This document shows positions 1-6,025 of a stretch of DNA of 11,625 nt, piece by piece (the first letter of the stretch is position 1; each line of letters opens with the position of its first letter). A program made the position numbers and the translations under genes. The DNA comes from Candidatus Muproteobacteria bacterium RIFCSPHIGHO2_01_FULL_65_16 (GTDB lineage: Bacteria > Pseudomonadota > Gammaproteobacteria > Acidiferrobacterales > Sulfurifustaceae): NCBI GenBank assembly GCA_001785175.1, contig MFSY01000019.1, positions 19,281 to 30,905 of the forward strand. Reading direction: 5' to 3'. The notes under the pieces were generated by a model, which searched no databases, was not told the DNA's origin, and worked only from the letters and a program-made list of their open reading frames with translations.

Positions 1-150
1 GATCGCGGTCTCGTAGTCGCCGCTCTGCATTTTCTCCCTGGCCTCCTGGTAGAAGCGCTCGGGGGCCCAGTCCTTGGTCGGGTCCTCGACCGCGGCGCAG
101 CCGGCGAGCAGCGCCAGCGTCAGCGCGAACCAGGGGAGTATGCGTGGCAT
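1..150 (-). CDS. bamD: BamD, outer-membrane assembly lipoprotein (5' end only)
   Basis: Only the first 50 codons are inside the window; the gene runs off the left edge. The protein begins with a short basic start, a hydrophobic stretch and a lipobox, LLAGC, with the lipidated cysteine at residue 18. The mature part continues into DPTKDWAPERFYQEAREKMQ, the start of the first TPR-like helices seen in BamD. BamD is an outer-membrane lipoprotein on the periplasmic side that works with BamA to insert beta-barrel proteins. It diverges from rluD across 88 bp, the same arrangement as bamD(yfiO)/rluD in many gammaproteobacteria, which supports the call. The start is the first ATG before the signal peptide. 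Only the fragment can be judged, but signal, sequence and context agree. Confidence 0.88.
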   Translation of the reverse strand, partial: MPRILPWFALTLALLAGCAAVEDPTKDWAPERFYQEAREKMQSGDYETAI

Positions 151-238
151 GGGGATCGAAATCGGGCGCGTTGCAGGGAAGCGTCCGCAAGCTTAACCTG
201 ATTCCCGCGGCGCGTGAAGCCGGGCCGCGGAACCGACC

Positions 239-1210
239 ATGAAATCGTCCGAAACCGCCATCCTGTCCGCCCGCATCCCGCGGGAATACGCCGGCCGGCG
301 CCTCGACCGGGCGCTGGCGGCGCTGTTTCCAGACATCACCCGCTCGCAGATGCAGCGCTGGATCAAGGACGGCCGCGTGCTGCTGGATGCGGCCGTGCCG
401 GGCAAGAGCGACAAGGTCGCGGGCGGCGAGCAGGTGGAGGTGCGCGTCCCGCCGCCCCCGGAGACGGGCTGGCGGGCGCAGCCGATCCCGCTCACCGTCG
501 TGTATGAGGACGACGACCTGATCGTGGTCAACAAGCCACCGGGGCTGGTGGTGCATCCGGGCGCGGGCAATCCCGAGGGGACGCTGCTGAACGCGCTGCT
601 GAACCACGCGCCCGGGCAGGCGCGCCTGCCGCGCGCGGGCATCGTACACCGCCTGGACAAGGACACCTCGGGGCTGCTGGTCGTGGCCAAGACCGAGCGC
701 GCGCGCCAGGACCTGATCCGGCAGTTGCAGCAGCGCACGCTCGGGCGCGAGTACGTGGCGCTTGTGAACGGCGTGCTCACCGCGGGCGGCACGATCGAGG
801 CGCCCATCGGCCGGCACCGGCATGACCGCACGCGCATGACGGTCACAGCCCGCGGCAAGGAGGCCGTGAGTCATTACCGTGTGCTCAAAAAATACCGCGC
901 GCACACGCTGGCGCAGGTGCGGCTCGAATCCGGCCGCACGCACCAGATCCGGGTGCACATGGCGCATTTGAAACACCCCGTGGTGGGCGATCCCACCTAT
1001 GGCGGCCGCCCGCGCCCGCCGAAAGGCGCAAGCGCGCGCCTGCGGTGCGCCCTGCAGGGCTTCAAGCGCCAGGCGCTGCACGCGGCGAAGCTTTCACTCG
1101 TGCATCCGGTAACCGGGGAGAAGATGCAGTGGGCGGCGTCGGTGCCGCGGGACATGCATGTGTTGATGGAAGAACTGGCGAAGGACGCGAGATCCGGCCC
1201 TGCCCGATAG
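239..1210 (+). CDS. rluD: RluD, 23S rRNA pseudouridine synthase
   Basis: The 323-residue protein has the usual RluD length and layout: an N-terminal S4 RNA-binding domain (about residues 18-75), then the RluA-type catalytic domain. Visible motifs are NKPPGLVVHPG (98-108) and HRLDKDTSG (137-145), whose Asp140 is the expected catalytic aspartate, followed by SGRTHQIRVH in the C-terminal half. RluD converts three uridines in helix 69 of 23S rRNA (1911, 1915 and 1917 in E. coli numbering) to pseudouridine during late large-subunit assembly. The start ATG leads straight into the S4 domain; no strong Shine-Dalgarno is seen. A weak promoter-like pair (TTGCAG at 171-176, TTAACC at 193-198) lies in the bamD/rluD gap. 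Downstream, the expected neighbour pgeF is pushed away by two toxin-antitoxin modules. RluC or RluA paralogues are less likely given the bamD context. Confidence 0.95.
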   Translation: MKSSETAILSARIPREYAGRRLDRALAALFPDITRSQMQRWIKDGRVLLDAAVPGKSDKVAGGEQVEVRVPPPPETGWRAQPIPLTVVYEDDDLIVVNKPPGLVVHPGAGNPEGTLLNALLNHAPGQARLPRAGIVHRLDKDTSGLLVVAKTERARQDLIRQLQQRTLGREYVALVNGVLTAGGTIEAPIGRHRHDRTRMTVTARGKEAVSHYRVLKKYRAHTLAQVRLESGRTHQIRVHMAHLKHPVVGDPTYGGRPRPPKGASARLRCALQGFKRQALHAAKLSLVHPVTGEKMQWAASVPRDMHVLMEELAKDARSGPAR

Positions 1211-1222
1211 TCGTTGAAAAGG

Positions 1223-1237
1223 TCCCCGGTGCGGGGA
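1223..1237 (-). terminator. possible terminator of the vapBC operon
   Basis: Read on the minus strand, the base after the vapC stop begins a small hairpin (TCCCC, 5-nt loop, GGGGA), followed by CCTTTTC. The stem is only 5 bp, so this is a weak intrinsic-terminator candidate. It sits in the 27-bp convergent gap between rluD and vapC and could act on both strands, but the T-run is only on the vapC side. Confidence 0.4.
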
Positions 1238-1618
1238 TCAGCTCGGCGTAAACCGGGCGAGCGAAAGGTCTTTTATTACGCCGTAGTGCTTGGTATTCGC
1301 GGTCAGCAGGGTGAGGCCGTTCACTACCGCCGTAGTGCCGATGAGCGTGTCGGCGAGCCGAAGCGAATGGCTGTGAAAATACTGCTCGACGTAAAACATC
1401 GCCTTGCTCGAGATCGTCTCGTTCAGGGGCAGGATGACGGCGCCCCAGTCTTGCAGTGTTGACCGCAGGGCCTGAAGCTCGCGCTTGTTGCGCATCCCCT
1501 GAACCAGCTCCATATAGGTGACGACGGAGACGGCGGGGTCGGCGAGGCGCTCGACGACCTTGGCGGCGCGGGGATTGCCGCGCATGTACCAGATCAGGAC
1601 GTCCGTGTCGATCAACAT
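1238..1618 (-). CDS. vapC: VapC-type PIN-domain toxin ribonuclease
   Basis: A 126-residue single-domain PIN protein. The acidic metal-binding set is in place: Asp4 in LIDTDVLIW, Glu37 in YMELVQG and Asp90 in LADTLIGTTA, with the late TANTKHY segment (106-112) where VapC proteins usually carry the last polar residue. VapC toxins are Mg/Mn-dependent RNases that typically cut tRNA or rRNA and are blocked by their antitoxin. The ATG directly abuts the TGA of the antitoxin gene with no gap, which implies translational coupling and settles the start. All key residues are present, so the toxin looks intact. The pair sits downstream of rluD in opposite orientation, as a genomic insertion would. Its RNA target cannot be told from the sequence. 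Confidence 0.93.
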   Translation of the reverse strand: MLIDTDVLIWYMRGNPRAAKVVERLADPAVSVVTYMELVQGMRNKRELQALRSTLQDWGAVILPLNETISSKAMFYVEQYFHSHSLRLADTLIGTTAVVNGLTLLTANTKHYGVIKDLSLARFTPS

Positions 1619-1861
1619 TCAGAACCGCCCGCTGCGCAGGCGGTTCACGTATTCCAGGACGTTGCGTGTTTCGGCATGGTCCTTCCAGATGCCGAAGAGG
1701 GGCGAAGTCTTCTTTGTTTTCGCGGCGGTGCGCCGGCCGCGCACCGGGACGATTTTCGCGCGCGGCTTGCCGCGCACGGTAATCACGACCTCCTGTCCGC
1801 GCTCGACCGCCTCGAGGATTTCCCTGGTGTGAATGCGGAGATTTTTGGCGGTGGTGTTCAC
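1619..1861 (-). CDS. vapB: Phd/YefM-type antitoxin partner of VapC
   Basis: An 80-residue antitoxin. The N-terminal half (residues 1-40) has the Phd/YefM DNA-binding pattern, ending in the typical GQEVVITVRGKPRAKIVPV strand region. The C-terminal half (about 52-80), with SPLFGIWKD and a final EYVNRLRSGRF, resembles the toxin-binding tail of Phd-family antitoxins paired with VapC. The start is GTG (1859-1861); it fits the family N-terminus although no clear ribosome-binding site precedes it. Such antitoxins neutralise the toxin and repress their own operon, and an inverted repeat lies 18 bp upstream (1879-1898). The name vapB is used for its pairing with a PIN toxin; by fold it is Phd/YefM rather than AbrB-like. 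Confidence 0.88.
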   Translation of the reverse strand: MNTTAKNLRIHTREILEAVERGQEVVITVRGKPRAKIVPVRGRRTAAKTKKTSPLFGIWKDHAETRNVLEYVNRLRSGRF

Positions 1862-1878
1862 GGTCGGCTTTATCTAAA

Positions 1879-1898
1879 ATATACTTTTCGAAGTATAT
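1879..1898 (-). promoter_or_regulatory. inverted-repeat operator/promoter of vapBC
   Basis: ATATACTT and AAGTATAT form perfect 8-bp arms around a 4-bp TTCG spacer, an AT-rich island in GC-rich DNA, 18 bp upstream of the vapB GTG. On the minus strand the repeat supplies TATATT-like hexamers suitable for a -10 box. Its position fits the autoregulatory operator commonly found in front of antitoxin genes. No binding data are available, so the operator role is inferred. Confidence 0.6.
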
Positions 1899-2186
1899 AC
1901 TTTGCCAGGGGCGATGCCAAGCCGCGGAGTCGAGCTGGGCGCGCTGAACGGCTACTTGCGGGTGGCTCCGCCCTTGTGCCCAGGGCCCGTTTCTTCAGTC
2001 CGGCGGCCGAAAGAAATAGACGAAAGAAAAGGCCGCCCGGTCGCTCGTCGGACTTCGTCCGGTTCCCTGCGCTCATCGCTTCGCCTGGACGCTGTACAAC
2101 CCACCGGGCGCGCATAACGCCTCGGGCCCGATCAGTGCTTGCCCCACCGCCCCCCGGCGGTGGTGTGGGCCCGGCGGTGACGTGCA
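1899..2186. repeat. non-coding stretch between the TA modules, resembling a dispersed repeat
   Basis: I see no believable gene here; open frames are low-complexity Arg/Pro/Ser translations of GC-rich DNA. The stretch has several inverted repeats: GGCGGCC (2002-2008) pairing with GGCCGCC (2031-2037) around an A/G-rich spacer, CGGAC-TTC-GTCCG (2049-2061), and CCACCGCC (2144-2151) pairing with GGCGGTGG (2156-2163). The combination of a GAAAGAAA-type purine run and a CCCTGCGCTCATCGC segment (2066-2080) is, from memory, like dispersed non-coding repeats common in beta- and gammaproteobacterial genomes. It could be a decayed copy that came in with the toxin-antitoxin genes. This cannot be confirmed without a genome search. 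Confidence 0.35.
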
Positions 2187-2216
2187 TTGACGGGTCGGGC
2201 GGCTGCGGGCTAATAT
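2187..2216 (+). promoter_or_regulatory. sigma-70-type promoter of the Phd/RelE operon
   Basis: TTGACG (2187-2192) and TAATAT (2211-2216) are separated by 18 bp: a good -35 (5 of 6) and a fair -10 (4 of 6). Transcription would start inside the adjoining palindrome (2217-2232), about 25-30 nt before the antitoxin ATG. Confidence 0.6.
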
Positions 2217-2232
2217 GACCAGAATTCTGGTC
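2217..2232 (+). promoter_or_regulatory. perfect 16-bp palindromic operator
   Basis: GACCAGAATTCTGGTC is a perfect 16-bp palindrome with no spacer. It starts directly after the -10 hexamer and ends 17 bp before the antitoxin ATG, where a bound repressor would block initiation. It is the likely autoregulatory site for the Phd/YefM antitoxin at 2250-2510. The role is inferred from position and symmetry. Confidence 0.65.
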
Positions 2233-2249
2233 TACCCAAAGGCACCGCG

Positions 2250-2510
2250 ATGAAGACCCTGCCTCTGTCCGAAGTAAAAGCGAACCTGAGTGGTCTGGTC
2301 GAAGACGTCGAGCAGCGCGACGAAGAGGTCGTGATCACCAAGAACGGTCGCCCCGCCGCCGTGCTCGTGAGCCCCGACGAGTACGAAAGCTGGAAGGAGA
2401 CGCTCGCGGTCCGCTCGGACAAGAACCTGATGCGCGAGATCAAGACCGGACTCACCGCCCTCAAGGCCCGCAAGGCCAAGCTGTACACCCTCGAAGAGCT
2501 TTTCAAGTAA
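2250..2510 (+). CDS. Phd/YefM-family antitoxin
   Basis: An 86-residue antitoxin. Residues 1-45 match the Phd/YefM pattern: MKTLPLSEVKANLSGLVEDV, then EEVVITKNGRPAAVLVSPDEY, which forms the DNA-binding dimer. The C-terminal helix region (about 46-86, ending KLYTLEELFK) would wrap the toxin. It should neutralise the RelE-like toxin encoded 32 bp downstream and repress the operon through the palindrome in front of it. The ATG has a ribosome-binding site, AAAGG, 7 nt upstream, and a promoter is visible at 2187-2216. It is only distantly similar to the other Phd-type antitoxin in this window, so the two modules do not look like a recent duplication. Confidence 0.9.
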   Translation: MKTLPLSEVKANLSGLVEDVEQRDEEVVITKNGRPAAVLVSPDEYESWKETLAVRSDKNLMREIKTGLTALKARKAKLYTLEELFK

Positions 2511-2542
2511 ACGCGCCGCGAGGACGCCGTGATCTCGCAAGG

Positions 2543-2911
2543 ATGAAGCGCCCGCACCATAAGCTGCACGTCCCGCCACATATTGCGGCGCTGATCCGCG
2601 GTCTGCACCCGGAGCTCAAGCGTAAGCTCCGCGCCGCGCTGGAGCAGATCCTGGCCGATCCGAATTCCGGCAAGGCCCTCAGGGACGAGCTCACCGGCCT
2701 TCGGAGCTTCCGTCTCGGCCGGTTCCGCGTGATCTATCGCATCGGCGGCCGACGCATAGACCTCGTCGCCTTCGGCCCCCGTGAACACATCTACGAAGAA
2801 ACCTACCGGTTCATTTCAAGAACTTCAGCGAAAGAGCCGCGCGGGCGCTACAAGGGCAGGGGTCTGCTCAAGGCGCTTGCGGCCGAGAAGCGGAAGGTAA
2901 AACGCTCGTGA
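2543..2911 (+). CDS. RelE/ParE-superfamily toxin with a basic C-terminal extension
   Basis: Residues 1-90 form a RelE/ParE-like domain: an N-terminal helical pair (LHPELKRKLRAALEQI), then the strands LRSFRLGRFRVIYRI and IDLVAFGPREHIYEE. The FGPRE-IYE signature is usual in RelE-type toxins paired with Phd/YefM antitoxins; RelE relatives cleave mRNA on the ribosome, while ParE relatives poison gyrase. Which activity applies here is not decided by the sequence. The usual length is about 85-95 residues; this one has 122, with a Lys/Arg-rich tail (about 93-122) of unknown role. The ATG has a poorly spaced AAGG directly touching it, so translation may depend on the upstream antitoxin gene, whose stop is 32 bp away. 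Confidence 0.85.
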   Translation: MKRPHHKLHVPPHIAALIRGLHPELKRKLRAALEQILADPNSGKALRDELTGLRSFRLGRFRVIYRIGGRRIDLVAFGPREHIYEETYRFISRTSAKEPRGRYKGRGLLKALAAEKRKVKRS

Positions 2912-3002
2912 CAAATTTGGACAAGCAAGGAAGAGTCACCCTGGGTGCGGGGCGGGAGCATTCCGCATTAAAACGAACGCCGCCGCGGGCGGCACGACCA
3001 GA

Positions 3003-3752
3003 ATGAACGAAAAGCTCGAATTCATTTACCCCGACTGGCGCGCGCCGGCGAACGTGCGCGCGGTCACGACGACGCGTGTGGGCGGCGTGAGTCGCGGGCC
3101 GTACGAGTCTTTCAATCTCGGTGACCGCGCGGGCGACGACCCGGAGTGCGTGCGGCGCAATCGCGCGCTGCTGCGCGCGACACTGAATCTTCCCTCGGAG
3201 CCCGTGTGGCTCAAGCAGGTGCACGGCGTGAGCGTCGTGGACGCGGCGGCGCCGGCGGGCGCAACCGCGGACGGTGCATGGAGCGGCACGCCCGGCGTCG
3301 TGTGCGTTGTGCTCACGGCCGACTGCTTGCCGGTCTTTCTCTGCGACCGCGAGGGCACGAAGGTGGCGCTGGTGCACGCCGGCTGGCGCGGGCTCGCGGC
3401 CGGGGTGATCGAGGCCGGGGTTCGGGCGTTGGGGGTTCCCGGGGAGAACTTGTTGGCCTGGCTCGGTCCCGCGATCGGACCGCAGTCTTACGAGGTCGGC
3501 GACGACGTGCGCAACGCATTCGTCGGCGTGGATCCGGACGCCGCGCGGGCGCTCGCGCCGCGCGCCGCGGGACGATGGCTGGCGGATATGTACACGCTCG
3601 CTCGTCAACGGCTGGCCGCGCTCGGGGTGCGGGAAATCCACGGCGGCGGACGCTGCACCTTCCGCGAGCGCGACAAGTTCTTCTCCTACCGCCGCGACGG
3701 CGTCTGCGGGCGCATGGCCTCGCTGATCTGGCTGAATCCCGCTCCGCGATAG
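3003..3752 (+). CDS. pgeF: PgeF (YfiH), peptidoglycan editing factor
   Basis: A 249-residue protein of the YfiH/DUF152 family, long annotated as a polyphenol-oxidase (laccase) domain protein. The metal-binding motifs are complete: KQVHG with His74, TADCLPV with Cys108 and HAGWRG with His125, followed by LGPAIGPQSYEVG. In E. coli, PgeF removes peptidoglycan precursors in which L-Ala of the stem peptide is wrongly replaced by L-Ser; relatives also act as purine-nucleoside enzymes. It is probably cytoplasmic. Its normal neighbour rluD is about 1.8 kb upstream, separated by toxin-antitoxin genes. No good Shine-Dalgarno is seen; a GC-rich hairpin (2979-2993) ends 9 nt before the ATG and may influence translation. 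It heads a run with the ZIP transporter gene, 41 bp downstream. Confidence 0.94.
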   Translation: MNEKLEFIYPDWRAPANVRAVTTTRVGGVSRGPYESFNLGDRAGDDPECVRRNRALLRATLNLPSEPVWLKQVHGVSVVDAAAPAGATADGAWSGTPGVVCVVLTADCLPVFLCDREGTKVALVHAGWRGLAAGVIEAGVRALGVPGENLLAWLGPAIGPQSYEVGDDVRNAFVGVDPDAARALAPRAAGRWLADMYTLARQRLAALGVREIHGGGRCTFRERDKFFSYRRDGVCGRMASLIWLNPAPR

Positions 3753-3793
3753 GCTATGATGCAAGGCCGGTCGCAAGCCGCAAGAACAATCCG

Positions 3794-4579
3794 ATGGACC
3801 CGCTGATTCTCTGGATCATAGCCTTCACCGTCCTCGGCGGCGCGCTCAGCGTGCTGGCCGCGGGCGGATTCCTGCTGCTGTCCGCCGCCGCGCGCGCGCG
3901 GCTGCTGCCGCCGCTGGTGAGCTTCGCCATCGGCGCGCTGCTCGGCGCCGCGTTCCTGGCGCTGCTGCCGCACGCGCTCGAGGCGCCGGGCGTGCGCGGC
4001 GGGCACGGCATCACGTTCACGGTGCTGCTCGGCCTGCTCGGTTTCTTCCTGCTGGAGAAGCTGGTGCTGTGGCGCCACTGCCACGCCGACGGCTGCGAGG
4101 CTCACGGGATTGATTTCGAGAGCGTGCACAACCGCGCCGCCGGCAATCTCATTCTCATCGGCGACGGCATCCATAACATGGTGGACGGCGTGCTGATCGC
4201 CGCGGCGTTTCTGACCGACATCCACCTCGGCATCGTGACGAGCCTGGCCGTGATCGCGCACGAGGTCCCGCAGGAGGTGGGCGATTTCGCCATCCTGCTG
4301 CACAGCGGCTTCGGCCGCGCGCAAGCGCTGTTCTACAACGTGCTCTCCAGCCTCACGACCGTGATCGGCGGGGTCGCGGCGTATTTTTCGCTCTCGCTCG
4401 CGTTCTCGGTCGTGCCCTACGTGCTCGCCGTCGCCGCCGCGAGTTTCATATACATCGCCGTCGCCGACCTGATCCCGGGGCTGCACCGGCGCCCGGCGCT
4501 CGGCGCCACGATGCAGCAGATGGCGCTGATCTCGCTCGGCGTCGGCGTGATCTTCGTCACCCACTCCACCATGCACTGA
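3794..4579 (+). CDS. ZIP-family divalent metal transporter
   Basis: A 261-residue integral membrane protein with about eight hydrophobic segments, starting MDPLILWIIAFTVLGGALSV. The ZIP signature residues are visible: HNMVDG (127-132) in one helix and HEVPQEVGD (156-164) in the next, supplying the His, Asn, Asp and Glu ligands of the binuclear metal site. A His/Cys-containing loop, WRHCHADGCEAHG (93-105), precedes them and may sense or collect metal. ZIP proteins move Zn, Fe or related ions into the cytoplasm; the metal is not specified by sequence. The frame stays open far upstream through pgeF, but the ATG at 3794 gives the normal ZIP N-terminus and clears pgeF. The next gene follows after 10 bp, so an operon is likely. 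Confidence 0.92.
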   Translation: MDPLILWIIAFTVLGGALSVLAAGGFLLLSAAARARLLPPLVSFAIGALLGAAFLALLPHALEAPGVRGGHGITFTVLLGLLGFFLLEKLVLWRHCHADGCEAHGIDFESVHNRAAGNLILIGDGIHNMVDGVLIAAAFLTDIHLGIVTSLAVIAHEVPQEVGDFAILLHSGFGRAQALFYNVLSSLTTVIGGVAAYFSLSLAFSVVPYVLAVAAASFIYIAVADLIPGLHRRPALGATMQQMALISLGVGVIFVTHSTMH

Positions 4580-4589
4580 GCGGGCGGCC

Positions 4590-5111
4590 ATGAAACGCTG
4601 GCACATGTTGACGGTCGTGGGGCGGGACCAGCCCGGCATCGTGGCGGCGCTCACGGAGACGCTGTATCGCGGCGGCGCCAACCTGGGCGAGGCCTCCATG
4701 GTCAGGCTCGGCGGCAACTTCACCATCATGCTGATGGTGGAGGCCGACGCCGACGCGCCCGGCCTGCGGCGCCTGCTGGAGCCGGTCACCCGCAGACTGC
4801 AACTGCACGCGCACATTGACGCCATCGAGGGGCGGTTGCACGAGCATGTCGAGCCGAACGTGCGCGTCGTGGTGCACGGCGCCGACCGCCCCGGCATCGT
4901 GGCCCAGGTGACCGCGGCGCTGGCGGCGAACGGGCTCAACATCCTGGACCTGGAATCGGACGTCGGCGGGACCGCCGACCGGCCGATCTACATCATGACC
5001 ATTGACGGATATACGCGTGACGGCATCGCGGCGCTGGAGCGCGCGCTCGAGCCGCTGCGCCGCACGGGCGTCGCCGTCAGGCTGACGCCGATTGACACCA
5101 TGGTCGGATAG
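4590..5111 (+). CDS. double-ACT-domain protein, GcvR-like regulator
   Basis: A 173-residue protein made of two ACT domains and nothing else: residues about 4-75 (LTVVGRDQPGIVAALTETL) and about 92-165 (VVVHGADRPGIVAQVTAALA). Each has the DxPGIV turn where ACT domains bind small ligands, often amino acids. Length and arrangement match GcvR-type proteins, which in E. coli bind GcvA and repress the glycine cleavage operon when glycine is low. No gcv genes are in this window, so the target here is unknown. It lies 10 bp after the ZIP transporter and 6 bp before def, so it is probably co-transcribed. It should be cytoplasmic. Confidence 0.85.
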   Translation: MKRWHMLTVVGRDQPGIVAALTETLYRGGANLGEASMVRLGGNFTIMLMVEADADAPGLRRLLEPVTRRLQLHAHIDAIEGRLHEHVEPNVRVVVHGADRPGIVAQVTAALAANGLNILDLESDVGGTADRPIYIMTIDGYTRDGIAALERALEPLRRTGVAVRLTPIDTMVG

Positions 5112-5117
5112 GGGCGC

Positions 5118-5615
5118 ATGGCGGTCCTCGACATTCTCGCCTATCCCGACGCGCGCCTGAAGCAAACCTCCCAGCCGGTGACGGAGTTCGACGCGGATCT
5201 GCGGCGTTTCCTCGCCGATCTGGAGGCGACCATGCGCGCCGCGCCCGGCGGCGTGGGCCTGGCCGCGCCGCAGGTGGGACGCCCACAGCGCGTCGTGATC
5301 GTGGATGTCTCGGGCCGGCCCGATATCCCCCATAACGGCCGCATGGTTCTGATCAATCCCGAGGTCAGGGAGCGGGAGGGCGAGGCCGTCGGGCGCGAGG
5401 GCTGCCTGTCGGTGCCGGATTACACCGGCAACGTCGCGCGCGCCGCGCGCATCCGCGTGCGCGCGATGGACGAGAGCGGCGCCCGGCGCGAATACGCCTG
5501 CGAGGGCTACGAGGCCCGGGCGGTGCAGCACGAGATTGACCATCTCGACGGCCTGCTGTTCCTCGACCGGCTCGTGAGCCGGCGCGATCTGTTCCGGAGG
5601 AAGGTCTATAAATGA
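5118..5615 (+). CDS. def: peptide deformylase
   Basis: A 165-residue type I peptide deformylase of normal length. All three signature motifs are intact: GVGLAAPQVG (45-54), EGCLSVP (94-100) with metal ligand Cys96, and QHEIDHLDG (137-145) with ligands His138 and His142 and catalytic Glu139. The enzyme is a cytoplasmic Fe(II) or Zn hydrolase that removes the formyl group from the N-terminal methionine of new proteins. The ATG follows the upstream stop by 6 bp, and an AGGGG ribosome-binding site overlaps that stop. It is the last gene of the co-directional run; the repeat element begins 16 bp after its stop. def is more often beside fmt; here it is with a GcvR-like gene, and fmt is not in the window. 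Confidence 0.95.
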   Translation: MAVLDILAYPDARLKQTSQPVTEFDADLRRFLADLEATMRAAPGGVGLAAPQVGRPQRVVIVDVSGRPDIPHNGRMVLINPEVREREGEAVGREGCLSVPDYTGNVARAARIRVRAMDESGARREYACEGYEARAVQHEIDHLDGLLFLDRLVSRRDLFRRKVYK

Positions 5616-5631
5616 TTCTGGATCGAAAATC

Positions 5632-6016
5632 TTATCCGCAGATTAACGCAGATTACGCGGAGAAAAGGCAACGGCGGAACCACAGATGAACACGGATGAA
5701 TACAGATTTAAGAAACAAAAGAACGGAACCGCAAAACACAGGAGATAAATCCGCAGATTTCGCAGATTGGCGCAGATTTAAAAAACCCTAAAGCGCGGGA
5801 TTGATCCGCTAACGCAGATTACGCGGAGAAAAGGCAAGGCGCAACCACAGATAAACACAGATGAACACAGATTTAAGAAACAAAAGAATGGAACCGCAGA
5901 TAAACGCGGATAAGAGAGCGACAGATAAGGCGGACAAAAGAATTTGTTCTCTTGGCGTTCTTGGCGGTTCAGCGTTGTTTTTTTATCTGCGTAAATCTGC
6001 GTTAATCTGCGGATAA
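5632..6016. repeat. GCAGATT-rich element bounded by 23-bp perfect inverted repeats
   Basis: The convergent gap between def and the radical SAM gene (5616-6025) has no gene and is almost filled by this AT-richer repeat element. The ends, 5632-5654 and 5994-6016, are exact reverse complements over 23 bp (beginning TTATCCGCAGATTAACG). Weaker inverted similarity continues inward to about 5681 and 5966. The interior is built from short variants of GCAGATT, ACAGAT and AACACGGAT, plus CTTGGCGTTCTTGGCGGTTC at 5951-5970. From memory, such motifs occur as non-coding dispersed repeats in many proteobacterial genomes. The long dyad resembles a REP/MITE-like non-autonomous element or a folded 3' region for the converging transcripts; neither is proven. 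Confidence 0.75.
5645..5888 (+). repeat. imperfect ~165-bp direct duplication inside the GCAGATT element
   Basis: Two copies start with an identical 27-bp block (5645-5671 and 5811-5837, beginning AACGCAGATTACGCGG). They share an identical 22-bp block at 5702-5723 and 5867-5888 (beginning ACAGATTTAAGAAACAA). The offset is 166 bp for the first and 165 bp for the second, so one small indel separates the copies. The sequence between blocks is similar but diverged, indicating an older duplication or insertion of two related units. Confidence 0.8.
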
Positions 6017-6025
6017 AATCGTTTC

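Noticed and set aside
1870..2187. Possible small protein genes between the TA modules
   Set aside because: Both strands give only low-complexity Arg/Pro/Ser peptides with no ribosome-binding site or recognisable domain, and the region is rich in hairpins.
2979..2993. Terminator after the RelE-like toxin
   Set aside because: The 6-bp GC hairpin is not followed by a T-run on the plus strand; the T-rich side is on the minus strand, where no gene ends. It may instead affect pgeF translation.
3146..3793. N-terminal extension of the ZIP transporter through pgeF
   Set aside because: The extension is Arg/Gly-rich out-of-frame translation of pgeF; the ATG at 3794 gives a normal ZIP start.
4557..5543. 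Long minus-strand open frames opposite the ACT and def genes
   Set aside because: They are shadows of GC-rich coding DNA; the plus-strand genes have complete family motifs.
5632..6016. CRISPR-like array of GCAGATT repeats
   Set aside because: Repeat units are short, variable and irregularly spaced, with no uniform spacers and no cas genes nearby.
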